Positions 49,441 through 57,251 of a DNA stretch of 64,000 nt are shown one piece after another. This stretch comes from 79-D21 sp964521575 (lineage in GTDB: Bacteria; Synergistota; Synergistia; Synergistales; 79-D21): positions 434,001-498,000 of the forward strand of contig CAZFSR010000001.1 in NCBI GenBank assembly GCA_964521575.1, given 5' to 3'. A program made the position numbers and the translations under genes. Under the pieces are notes generated by a model. It saw nothing but the letters and a program-made list of their open reading frames with translations. It ran no database searches and was not told the DNA's origin. How positions within the stretch are numbered: position 1 is the first letter of the stretch; every line of letters starts with the position of its first letter.

Positions 49441-50946
49441 GTGATCATGGAAGAAACGCAGGATTCCCTTTTCCGGCGCTTGAGGCACCCGGTCTGCCGC
49501 AGCCTGCTGCGCGACCTGACCGAAGAGGAACTCCGCCACCTGAGCGCGACCGACAGCGTTCCGAACAACCGGGACGCGGCACTCTACGTGACGAGGATCC
49601 GCTCCAGGAGCGCGGCATTCACCGAAAACATCACGGATTTCGACGAGGGAACGATTTCCCTTCTGGAGCAGGTCTGGGGGTATCTTCGCTGGCAGCAGCT
49701 GATCCGGGTGAGCGCGAGGGTCGGTTCCCCGGAAGGAAGCCCGCTCAAGGCCAACCTTTATGTTCCCCGCCGCTTTTCGCGCATTGCCCACATGTTCCAC
49801 GGGAATTTTTTCCCCCAGGTGGACGAGGACTTTGCCGACATGGTGACCGTGGTGGTGCCGGAGTGGCACCAGAGGAAGGTCCTGGTCTTCCCGAGGCAGC
49901 GAGTGACCTATATCCTGGGTAGCGATTACTACGGCGAGGCGAAGATGGCGACACTCCGGATGGCGATGCATATCGCCAGGGAGGAATTGAACGGTATCGG
50001 CCTCCACGCGGGAAGCAAGATGGTGCGCCTCCAGTCTGAAAGCGGGAAAAGGGAATTGGGCATCCTCGTGTTCGGCCTCTCCGGAACCGGAAAGACGACG
50101 ATCACCACGGCGGACCATGGATTTGTCGATCCGGAAGGGGTGGAGGTCCTGCAGGACGACATCAACCTGCTTCTCGCGGACGGGCGTTCCCTCGGGACCG
50201 AGAGGAATTTCTACATCAAGACCGACAACGTGAGCAAGCAGCCTCCTTTGCTGGCTGCGGCGACGGACAGCCGCGCGATCCTGGAGAACTGCTGGGTCGA
50301 TGACGACGGGAACGTCAACTTCGACAACCACGCCATCTCGACGAACGGGCGAGCCGTTGTTCCGCGGGACGCCATCCCCAACACGTCGAACCGGATCGAC
50401 CTCGATCACACCGACATCCTTCTTTTCAACATGCGGCGCTACGACATCCCTCCCATCGGCCGGCTCGTTTCCCCGGAGCAGGCCGCCGCCTACTTCATGC
50501 TCGGGGAATCCACGATCACCAGCGCCGAGGACCCGAGCCGGGTCGGACAGGCCAAGCGAGTCGTCGGCTTCGATCCGTTCATCGTGAACCAGCCCCAGAA
50601 AAACGGCAACCGGCTTCTCCAGATCCTGAGGGAGAACCCTCACATCAGCTGCTACGTCATGAGCACCGGGCGGGTCGGCGGAAACGAGGGCGCGAACATC
50701 ACCCCGGAGGTGACCTTCGGCTGCATTGAAGCGGCGCTTCGGGGACAACTCCGCTTCCGCTATGACGACGTGCTCGGTTACGAGGTGCCTGAAGCCTACC
50801 CCTTCGAGGGCGGAGAGCGCTTCGATCCCTACCGGAGCTGGGACAGGGAAACCTACAGGAAGATGATCGGGGACCTTCGCAGGGAAAGAAGGGAATACCT
50901 CGCCAAGTTCTCCGGCCTGGCCCAGGAGATCGTGACGGCGGTCTGA
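49441..50946 (+). CDS. pckA: Phosphoenolpyruvate carboxykinase (ATP)-like protein, divergent
   Basis: 501 residues. Nucleotide loop FGLSGTGKTTI (about residue 217), a following LQDDI element, and STNGRAVVPRDAIPN carrying the Arg equivalent to the PEP-binding Arg place it in the ATP-dependent PEPCK family (oxaloacetate + ATP to PEP + CO2). It differs from E. coli-type enzymes: the YxGxEMKK segment reads YYGEAKM, so the second Lys, a metal ligand, appears replaced by Met, and the DDEHGW loop is changed. It may be an active variant or a kinase with another substrate. Start GTG behind GGGGGAG. Confidence 0.75.
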   Translation: MIMEETQDSLFRRLRHPVCRSLLRDLTEEELRHLSATDSVPNNRDAALYVTRIRSRSAAFTENITDFDEGTISLLEQVWGYLRWQQLIRVSARVGSPEGSPLKANLYVPRRFSRIAHMFHGNFFPQVDEDFADMVTVVVPEWHQRKVLVFPRQRVTYILGSDYYGEAKMATLRMAMHIAREELNGIGLHAGSKMVRLQSESGKRELGILVFGLSGTGKTTITTADHGFVDPEGVEVLQDDINLLLADGRSLGTERNFYIKTDNVSKQPPLLAAATDSRAILENCWVDDDGNVNFDNHAISTNGRAVVPRDAIPNTSNRIDLDHTDILLFNMRRYDIPPIGRLVSPEQAAAYFMLGESTITSAEDPSRVGQAKRVVGFDPFIVNQPQKNGNRLLQILRENPHISCYVMSTGRVGGNEGANITPEVTFGCIEAALRGQLRFRYDDVLGYEVPEAYPFEGGERFDPYRSWDRETYRKMIGDLRRERREYLAKFSGLAQEIVTAV

Positions 50947-50966
50947 GGAGGAAGGGACAAGCGGGC

Positions 50967-51032
50967 TTGCGGTGGGGTAGGGCAGGGGATATAATGCCGA
51001 GTGTCAACCAATATAAATAAGAAGGTGACACT
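50967..51032 (+). promoter_or_regulatory. bioY promoter with BirA-operator-like dyad
   Basis: TTGCGG (50967-50972), 17-base spacer, TATAAT (50990-50995). From the start point onward AGTGTCAACC (51000-51009) and GGTGACACT (51024-51032) form an imperfect inverted repeat around an AT-rich centre of 14 bases, close to the BirA operator pattern (TTGTnAACC, spacer, GGTTnACAA). It covers the +1 region and the ribosome site. Biotin repression through BirA is inferred. Confidence 0.65.
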
Positions 51033-51034
51033 AG

Positions 51035-51595
51035 ATGCCCAACCGGACCCGCTCCATGATCCTTGCATCCCTTTTCGCCGTGCTGACGGCGGTGGGGGCC
51101 CAGGTACGCATTCCGCTTCCGCTCGTCCCCATCACGCTGCAGGTCCTTTTTGTCTTCCTGTCGGGTGTCCTGCTGCCGCCGCGCGCCGCCTTCCTTTCGA
51201 TGGTCCTTTACCTGGCCATGGGTTTTCTCGGCCTGCCCGTTTTCGCCGGGGAAAGCGGCCCGTCCATTGTGCTGCATCCCACTTTCGGTTTCCTTGCCGG
51301 GTTTATCCTGTCGGCCTGGACGATCTCCCTGATCGTGTCTTCGAAAGGGCGGAACTTCCCGGTCTGCTTCGCCGCGTGCCTGGCCGGGATGGGCATCATT
51401 TACGGCATGGGCGTCACGGGGCTTTACCTGAATGTCAATTTCATCCTGGGCAAGCCGATGACCTGGACGCAGGCTGTCAAGGTGGGGCTTTTGCCCTTTG
51501 TGGCGGGCGATATCCTCAAGGGCCTGGCTGCAGCCCTCATCGCCTCGCGGATCGCTCCCCGGCTGGACCGGGCGGGGACTAAACAGGAAGCCTGA
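51035..51595 (+). CDS. bioY: Biotin transporter BioY
   Basis: 186-residue substrate-binding S component of the ECF-type biotin transporter, with about six membrane helices. It has ALTAVGAQVRIPLPLVPITLQVL at the start (family signature VPITLQ), GLPVFAGESGP and the conserved HPTFGFLAGFI. It imports biotin alone or with the shared EcfAAT module, not present here. Preceded by GAAGGTGA inside a BirA-like dyad. No biotin synthesis genes adjoin it. Confidence 0.93.
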   Translation: MPNRTRSMILASLFAVLTAVGAQVRIPLPLVPITLQVLFVFLSGVLLPPRAAFLSMVLYLAMGFLGLPVFAGESGPSIVLHPTFGFLAGFILSAWTISLIVSSKGRNFPVCFAACLAGMGIIYGMGVTGLYLNVNFILGKPMTWTQAVKVGLLPFVAGDILKGLAAALIASRIAPRLDRAGTKQEA

Positions 51596-51643
51596 TCGGC
51601 CGCGCGGGGTGATTTCGGGCGCCGCGTTTTCGGGGGTGAGTGG

Positions 51644-52750
51644 ATGGAGTGGCAGGGTCTGATAAGGACGGAATGCCCGGCCTGCGGACAACGTTACGAA
51701 ACGGGACGCCGGCCCCTGCGGTGCGGGTGCGGCATGCCTCTGTCCTCGACTGTGGAGTGGGAGGAGATGCGGATCGACGGAAACCGCCGCGGCCTCTGGC
51801 GATACGGTGACGCCCTTCCGTTCGTCGGACCTATTGACGAATTGACGATGGGAGAGGGCTGGACCCCGCTGGTTCGCGCGGAAGGCCCCGGGAATTTCGC
51901 CTACAAGCTCGAGTTTTTGTTTCCCACGGGGTCCTTCAAGGACAGGGGAGCGGTGATGGTGATGGCGGAAGCCCTTTCCGCCGGGGTAGCCGAAGTGGTC
52001 CAGGATTCCTCGGGGAACGCAGGGGCGAGTATTGCCGCGTACGCGGCAAGAAGCGGCATCAGGGCGACGATCCTGGTCCCGGCCTCGACGTCCGAAGGGA
52101 AAAAGAACCAAATTCGGGCCTACGGTGCCGATCTTCACCTTGTGGAAGGAGATCGCGCCGCGGTTGCCCGGGAAGCCTGGCGAATGGCGCAAAGCAGGTT
52201 CTACGCCAGTCACGTGTGGAATCCCCTCTTCCTGGAGGGGACGAAGACCTTTGCTTTTGAAGTCTGGGAACAGGACGGGTTCAAGGCGCCGGATGTCCTT
52301 TTCATCCCGGCAGGTAACGGGACCCTCCTTCTGGGTGCGTGGAAAGGGTTCAAAGAGCTCTATTCGAGACAGCTCATCGACAGGATGCCCAAGCTCGTGG
52401 CATGCCAGAGCGCGCACTGCTCCCCGCTTTTCGCCCGCTTTGGCGGCAAGGTCTCGGGGCCGTGGTGCGCCACGGCGGCCGAGGGAATCGCCGTGGCGGT
52501 TCCTCCCCGGATGGAAGAGATGGTCCAGGCCCTGGCGGAGACGGGCGGATCCTGTGTCGTCGTGCAGGACGAGGAGGTCCTGGAGGAGCAGCGTCGTCTC
52601 GCGCGGGCCGGTTTCCTGGTCGAGCCGACGGGAGCCGTTGCCTCCGCTGCCGCGATGAAGGCCTTGAAGGAGAAGGCCCTGGGGCAGGCGGAGCGGGTCG
52701 TCATTCCGCTGACCGGTTCAGGGTTGAAGAAGCCTCCCGTACTTGAGTGA
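51644..52750 (+). CDS. thrC: Threonine synthase-like PLP enzyme
   Basis: 368 residues. An N-terminal zinc-ribbon-like segment (CPACGQRYETGRRPLRCGCG, residues 11-30), then the PLP fold with the lysine in FPTGSFKDRGA (about residue 94), SSGNAGASIAAYA, and PAGNGTLLLG. The segment order matches the class of threonine synthases that convert O-phosphohomoserine to threonine. The family also includes enzymes of other specificity, and no thrB or hom lies nearby. ATG behind GGGGGTGAG. Ends at a T-rich terminator. Confidence 0.75.
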   Translation: MEWQGLIRTECPACGQRYETGRRPLRCGCGMPLSSTVEWEEMRIDGNRRGLWRYGDALPFVGPIDELTMGEGWTPLVRAEGPGNFAYKLEFLFPTGSFKDRGAVMVMAEALSAGVAEVVQDSSGNAGASIAAYAARSGIRATILVPASTSEGKKNQIRAYGADLHLVEGDRAAVAREAWRMAQSRFYASHVWNPLFLEGTKTFAFEVWEQDGFKAPDVLFIPAGNGTLLLGAWKGFKELYSRQLIDRMPKLVACQSAHCSPLFARFGGKVSGPWCATAAEGIAVAVPPRMEEMVQALAETGGSCVVVQDEEVLEEQRRLARAGFLVEPTGAVASAAAMKALKEKALGQAERVVIPLTGSGLKKPPVLE

Positions 52751-52775
52751 AACGTGCCGGAAGACGGTAGGTTCG

Positions 52776-52805
52776 AAAGGGGCCCCTAAAGGGGCTTCTT
52801 TTTTT
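52776..52805 (+). terminator. Terminator after thrC-like gene
   Basis: An 11-bp stem (52776-52786 with 52791-52801, two G-T pairs), loop TAAA, and a run of seven T at 52799-52805. Confidence 0.85.
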
Positions 52806-53029
52806 GTTTCGGCCCTGTTTTTTCGTCTTATAAGGTCAGGAAAGGACAATAGCTTTTCACTCCTGAAGATGCCTATGGGGCGGTCTCTTCGGGGGGGCGG
52901 CGCGCCTTCTGCGGCACGGCCCGGGGGGTTCGTCCCGACGGGATATTCGGGAACAGGGAAAAAAGGGGTCCTGAAGCTGGAAAATCCGGAAAAAACACGA
53001 TCCGAAGAGCGGGAAGAGGCTGACCAAAG
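52806..53029. other. Non-coding stretch, no feature recognised
   Basis: About 220 bases between the terminator and the sirtuin promoter. Open frames exist on both strands (for example 52743-53033 plus), but they run through the terminator, lack ribosome sites and have no recognisable product. No repeat or RNA motif seen. Confidence 0.5.
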
Positions 53030-53059
53030 TTGACTATAAATCCGGCTGGACCGTCTAAA
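53030..53059 (+). promoter_or_regulatory. Candidate promoter of the sirtuin gene
   Basis: TTGACT (53030-53035) and TCTAAA (53054-53059) with an 18-base spacer; TAAAAT two bases later is an alternative -10. Confidence 0.5.
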
Positions 53060-53100
53060 ATGGAATGGCGGCAGATCTGTGTCCAGGGAGGCGATCCGGG

Positions 53101-53853
53101 ATGGAAGTTCTCGAAAGGCTGGCAGGGTGGATCCTCGGGAAGGGGCCGATGGTCGTTCTTTCGGGGGCAGGGATGAGCACGGAGTCGAACCTGCCGGATT
53201 TCCGGTCACGGGAAGGGCTTTGGGCCCGATTCGACCCGATGGGCCTGGCGACATTGTCGGCCATGGAGAACCGGCCCGAGGATTTCTACGCCTTTTACCG
53301 GATGAGGATCGAAGCCCTGAAGGGAGCGTTGCCGAACAGTGGGCACCGCATCCTGTCGAAGTGGGAAGACAGGGGCTTCCTGTCGGCCATCGTCACCCAG
53401 AACGTGGATGGACTCCACCAGGAGGCGGGGTCGCGGCACGTCGTGGAACTGCACGGAACCCTCCGGACCGTGAGCTGCGTGAGGTGCGGAACGGGCTTCC
53501 CCGGTGTCCGCCTGCTGGAAAGGGCAGACTGTGAACGCTGCGGGGGGCGCTTGAGGCCCGATGTCGTCCTTTTCGGGGAAAACCTCCCGACTGCCGCGCT
53601 CGACGAGGCTGAAAGACTCGCCTCGAACACTTCCCTTTTCGTGGTCCTGGGATCCTCCCTGGCCGTTTCCCCTGCGAATTCGCTTCCGGGGATAGCCCGG
53701 GCCTGCGGTGCGAAGGTCGTCATTGTCAACCGGGAGCCGACGCCATTTGACGGGAGGGCGGATCTCGCCGTCAGGGGGGAGATCGGTTCCGTCCTCGGCA
53801 CCGTCGACAGGCTGGTCGAATCGGGAAAGGGAAGCTTAGAAAGGCCTTCCTGA
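53101..53853 (+). CDS. cobB: Sir2-family NAD-dependent protein deacylase
   Basis: 250 residues. NAD-binding GAGMSTESNLPDFRS (about residue 22), TQNVDGLHQEAGS, catalytic His in ELHG (about 121), a Zn ribbon with CVRC and CERC pairs, and the late GSSLAVSPANSLPG and VIVNREPT motifs. Removes acyl groups from lysines with NAD consumption. Start ATG behind GGGAGG; the longer frame to 53065 has no ribosome site. Its 3' end overlaps the convergent HD-GYP gene by 18 bases. Confidence 0.93.
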   Translation: MEVLERLAGWILGKGPMVVLSGAGMSTESNLPDFRSREGLWARFDPMGLATLSAMENRPEDFYAFYRMRIEALKGALPNSGHRILSKWEDRGFLSAIVTQNVDGLHQEAGSRHVVELHGTLRTVSCVRCGTGFPGVRLLERADCERCGGRLRPDVVLFGENLPTAALDEAERLASNTSLFVVLGSSLAVSPANSLPGIARACGAKVVIVNREPTPFDGRADLAVRGEIGSVLGTVDRLVESGKGSLERPS

Positions 53854-54990
53854 AAGGGAAGGGTCCTCTTCCAGGAGAGAGGCGAAGGCCGAAACGACGT
53901 CCGGGTCGAACTGGATGCCCGAAGCCCGAAGAAGGTGATCAAGGGCTTTCCCTGGCGTCCAGCTTCGCCGGTAGCTTCTGTCCGAGAGGAGCGAGTCCCA
54001 AACGTCCACGACCGCGAAGATCCTTGCAGGCAAGGGGATGGCCTTCCCCTTCAGGCCGTCCGGGTAGCCGCTGCCGTCAAACCGTTCGTGGTGCCTCAGC
54101 GGGACTTCAAGGGCCCCCTGGAGGGCCCTCACGGCCCTGAAGGCTTCGAAGGCCCTCACGGTATGGGTTCTCATGACCTTCCAATCGTCCTCGGTGAGGG
54201 GGTCCATTTTCTGGAGAAGACTATCCGGGAGGGTGAGCTTGCCGATGTCGTGGAGGAGGGCTCCGCGCCTCAAGTCGACGAGCTCCTGTCCCGAGAGGCC
54301 CATCTTCTCGCCGAGCTTGACCGCGAGCGTCGTCACCCGTTCCCCGTGTCCTTCCGTCTCCTGTCCGCGCAGCTCGAGGAGACGCGTGCAGGCTTCCACC
54401 ATCGCCTCCACCGACGAATCGAGGAGGCAGGCGTCGCGGTCCAGGGCGCGGATTCGTTCTGCCCGGGACCGGGCTTTCCCGATCGAGCGGGCGAGCGTTT
54501 CCAGGAAAGGCAGGACCTCTTTGCCGGGGCCTCCCTCGACGGTTCCCGCCACCAGGAGTCCTGCGGAAAGGTCGTTTTCGTCAAGCGGGATCGGCAGGGG
54601 CGAGAGCCCGTCTTCGGGGGCGAGGAAGGAAAGCGGCGAATCAGCCGGAAACCGGGCGGCGGTCCAGGCCTCGGGGATGCCGGGGCAGGCCGCCTTGCAC
54701 GACAAAAGGGCCTTTTCCTTCGCGGGCAGGAAAAGGGCGGCGGGAACACGGGTCATCTCGCAAGCCGTGACGAGGAGCGCGGAAAAGTCCTCGACGGGCT
54801 GGTCCACAAGGGTGAGAACCCTTGCCATGACCTGAAGGGCCCGGCTGGTTTCGTTCACCGGGCCAGGAGAGAACTCCCCCCGGTTTTCCTCCGTCTCGAG
54901 GCTGAAGCCGGCTTCCTTCAGCGCCCGGAAAAACTCCGTCTGCTCCGCTGGGGTCGCATCCTGGAGCGACACAACGATCTTTCCGGCCAA
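53836..54990 (-). CDS. HD-GYP domain phosphodiesterase-like protein
   Basis: 384 residues. The N-terminal half (about 1-190) looks like a degenerate GAF-type sensor with no transmembrane helix. The C-terminal half is an HD-GYP domain: GHGERVTTLAVKLGEK, the HD metal pair in LLHDIGKLTLPDS, RTHTVRAFEAF, HHERFDGSGYPDGLKG (the GYP motif) and VVDVWDSLLSDRSYR. Such proteins hydrolyse cyclic di-GMP or related nucleotides. It follows the Tad genes on the same strand, so it may link pilus production to c-di-GMP. TTG start behind GGTGAGG. Confidence 0.88.
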   Translation of the reverse strand: MAGKIVVSLQDATPAEQTEFFRALKEAGFSLETEENRGEFSPGPVNETSRALQVMARVLTLVDQPVEDFSALLVTACEMTRVPAALFLPAKEKALLSCKAACPGIPEAWTAARFPADSPLSFLAPEDGLSPLPIPLDENDLSAGLLVAGTVEGGPGKEVLPFLETLARSIGKARSRAERIRALDRDACLLDSSVEAMVEACTRLLELRGQETEGHGERVTTLAVKLGEKMGLSGQELVDLRRGALLHDIGKLTLPDSLLQKMDPLTEDDWKVMRTHTVRAFEAFRAVRALQGALEVPLRHHERFDGSGYPDGLKGKAIPLPARIFAVVDVWDSLLSDRSYRRSWTPGKALDHLLRASGIQFDPDVVSAFASLLEEDPSLSGRPF

Positions 54991-55044
54991 TCGATCCTCA
55001 CCGCCAAACCGAAGCTGGGCTCACTCGACTGCAGTGTCCCTATT

Positions 55045-55407
55045 TTACCAAAGCCGGGCACTTGCCGGGGCCCAGAGGAGCCGGTCGGGAAGATTGCCCA
55101 TGTCGGCGAAGCCGCAGGGGATTTCGAGGATTGAAGCCGCCTGGGGGTGAGACACTACCGACCAGGGCCTGAGGACCGAGTGCCGGAGGACGGCCCCGTC
55201 CTCGCCCAGGAAAAGGACGTCCAGGGGGTACCTCATCCAGTGCGAGTGAACGGAACGACACCCGGGAAACAGGACCCCCAGGGGACTCGGGTCCGTGAAC
55301 GCCAGTCCCCTTAGGCGATTCCTGAACGTGGTGGCGACCCAGACCGGTTCGAACCAGGTGGTCCCGTCGGGGCCGAGGGCGGAAAGCGGGGCTCCATCGA
55401 ACATCAT
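55045..55407 (-). CDS. DUF192 family protein
   Basis: 120 residues with the DUF192 core: RNRLRGLAFTDPSPLGVLFPGCRSVHSHWM (residues about 30-60, here cited only by its order), then YPLDVLFLGEDGAVLR and the closing ASILEIPCG element. The family is small beta-rich and of unknown function, often beside Tad/Flp pilus genes. Unlike many members it lacks a signal peptide. Its start overlaps the tadC stop by 4 bases, so it is translated with the pilus operon. Confidence 0.85.
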   Translation of the reverse strand: MMFDGAPLSALGPDGTTWFEPVWVATTFRNRLRGLAFTDPSPLGVLFPGCRSVHSHWMRYPLDVLFLGEDGAVLRHSVLRPWSVVSHPQAASILEIPCGFADMGNLPDRLLWAPASARLW

Positions 55408-56294
55408 GGCTTGAGGCTCGCCATGATCTGGATCATGGCCGGACCCAGGATGATGACGAAAAGGCTTGGGAAGATGAAGATCACGAGCGGGAAAAGAATC
55501 TTCACCGGGGCTTTCCTCGCGTGCTCCTCAGCCCTGAGGCGCCGGTGTTTCCTCAGGCTGGAAGCCTGTGAGCGGAGAACCGCGGCGATGCTGGTTCCCA
55601 GTCGCTCGGCCTGGATGATACTGCCGGTGAAGGATTTGATTTCGTCGAAGGGCAGGGCTTCGGCGATCCCCCGGAAAGCGGCCTCACGGGATGAGCCGAG
55701 GCTGATTTCGGCCATCGCCTTCGAGAAGATCTCGCCGAGGGGCTTCCGGAAGCGGGTGGCGACCCTCTGCAGTGCCGCGTCGAGGCCCAGTCCGGCCTCC
55801 ACGCTGACGACGAGAAGGTCCATTGCGTCGGCGAGCTGGGCCCGCGCGAGCTCGACGCGCCCCTTGACCCGGGAGGATAGCCATAGCCCCGGTAGGATGT
55901 AGCCGACGCAGGCAGCGAGGATCGTGCCGGGGAAGACCAGTTTCCCGCGGATGAACGTCCCGGCGGCGATCCAGAACAGGAAGGCCGAAACGGTCTTTGT
56001 GACAGCCAGCGTCTTACCGGAGATGCCCAGGGGGCGCCCCGCCCTTTCGCAGTAGCCGTCGAGCCGTTCCAGGGTCTTGGGCGGATAAAGGCGGGACAGG
56101 ACGTTCACCAGGGCGGTCCCGAGCGGAGACAGGACCCTCTGGCGGAAACCGGGGGTATCGGCGCGCCTTTGGACTTCCAGGTACTCGGAAGCCCTTTGCA
56201 GGCGGGGATCCTCCCCCGACAGGACCGTGTGAAGGAACAGCCAGATGCTCAGGCCCAGCAGGAACACCAGCAAAAGCGGCAGCCATAGGGACAT
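55404..56294 (-). CDS. tadC: Tad pilus inner-membrane platform protein TadC (type II secretion F)
   Basis: 296 residues with membrane helices near residues 3-22, 100-115, 125-145 and 270-290. The central T2SF domain has ADAMDLLVVSVEAGLGLDAAL and EALPFDEIKSFTGSIIQAERLGTSI. Together with TadB it forms the platform that the CpaF ATPase drives to assemble Flp pilin. Start ATG behind AAGGAGTG, 14 bases after tadB. Confidence 0.9.
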   Translation of the reverse strand: MSLWLPLLLVFLLGLSIWLFLHTVLSGEDPRLQRASEYLEVQRRADTPGFRQRVLSPLGTALVNVLSRLYPPKTLERLDGYCERAGRPLGISGKTLAVTKTVSAFLFWIAAGTFIRGKLVFPGTILAACVGYILPGLWLSSRVKGRVELARAQLADAMDLLVVSVEAGLGLDAALQRVATRFRKPLGEIFSKAMAEISLGSSREAAFRGIAEALPFDEIKSFTGSIIQAERLGTSIAAVLRSQASSLRKHRRLRAEEHARKAPVKILFPLVIFIFPSLFVIILGPAMIQIMASLKP

Positions 56295-56308
56295 GTCCGG
56301 TCACTCCT

Positions 56309-57241
56309 TCAGTACCGGGGTCTGACGATGCGGTTCACCAGGAAGATCCCGATGATGCCGCAAACCACCGAGATGCCGAGCATCCTGATGCCCTGGGGGG
56401 TGTTGAATAGAACTGCCATGTAATCGGGCCTCGTCAGGGTGAAGAAGGTTCCCAGGACGATCGGGAGCAGTGAGATGATCCACCCTTCCATCCGTCCCTG
56501 GGCCGTCAGGGAGCGCATCTCCATCTGGGCCTCCCGCCGGTCGCGCATGATCCCGGAAATGTTGTCGAGAACTTCTGCGAGGTTACCCCCCACCTCCCTC
56601 TGGATCAGGATGGCGGACACGGCCAGTTCAAGGTCGAGGCTTCCGGTCCGCTCCACCCAGCGGCGGAGCGCCGTCTCCACGTCGAACCCGACCGTCATCT
56701 CGGTGATCACGTGCCGGAGGGTCGGGCCGATCGGGGCCTCCATCTGTCCCGAGGCGTGTTGCAGGCTCTGGAAAAAGCTGAAGCCTGCCCGGAGGCCGGA
56801 GGCCAGGAGGTCCAGGAGATCGGGGATCTGGCTTTCCATTTGCCTTCGGCGCCTGGATGCGCGGCTTCGGAGGAGGATGACGGGCAGGATTCCCGAAAGC
56901 GCCAGGCCCGTGAAGAGCCCGGGAAGGCCTGCCGGGATGAAGCCCGCGAGGGAACACGCCAGGGTGAGGATCGACCACATCAGGAGGGCCTCCTCCACCT
57001 CGAGGGGGACACCGGCACTCTGCAGCAGCCGAAGGACGATGCGCTGGAGGTGTTTCGGCGCCAGGGCCGAAACGAGGCGGAACCGGTTCCGCTCCCCCGG
57101 TGCGCCGGTTTCGTGGGCGAACCAGGCCTTGACGCGCTCGAGGGGATCCAGCGCAGGCGCCGGCCGGGTCGCACGGACGAGGCAGAGGATCGACGTGAGT
57201 CCCATGGTGACGGCCAGGGCGGCGACGAGAAGGTCCTGCAT
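56309..57241 (-). CDS. tadB: Tad pilus inner-membrane platform protein TadB (type II secretion F)
   Basis: 310 residues with an N-terminal membrane helix, two central helices (about 95-130) and a C-terminal pair. The T2SF domain has IPDLLDLLASGLRAGFSFFQSL and the characteristic LAVSAILIQREVGGNLAEVLDNI. Partner of TadC in the assembly platform. The inner ATG with AAGGGGAAAACG upstream is used rather than the longer frame to 57289. Confidence 0.9.
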   Translation of the reverse strand: MQDLLVAALAVTMGLTSILCLVRATRPAPALDPLERVKAWFAHETGAPGERNRFRLVSALAPKHLQRIVLRLLQSAGVPLEVEEALLMWSILTLACSLAGFIPAGLPGLFTGLALSGILPVILLRSRASRRRRQMESQIPDLLDLLASGLRAGFSFFQSLQHASGQMEAPIGPTLRHVITEMTVGFDVETALRRWVERTGSLDLELAVSAILIQREVGGNLAEVLDNISGIMRDRREAQMEMRSLTAQGRMEGWIISLLPIVLGTFFTLTRPDYMAVLFNTPQGIRMLGISVVCGIIGIFLVNRIVRPRY

Positions 57242-57251
57242 CGTTTTCCCC

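Noticed and set aside
52743..53254. ORFs on both strands between the thrC-like gene and the sirtuin
   Set aside because: They cross a terminator and a promoter and lack ribosome sites and motifs.
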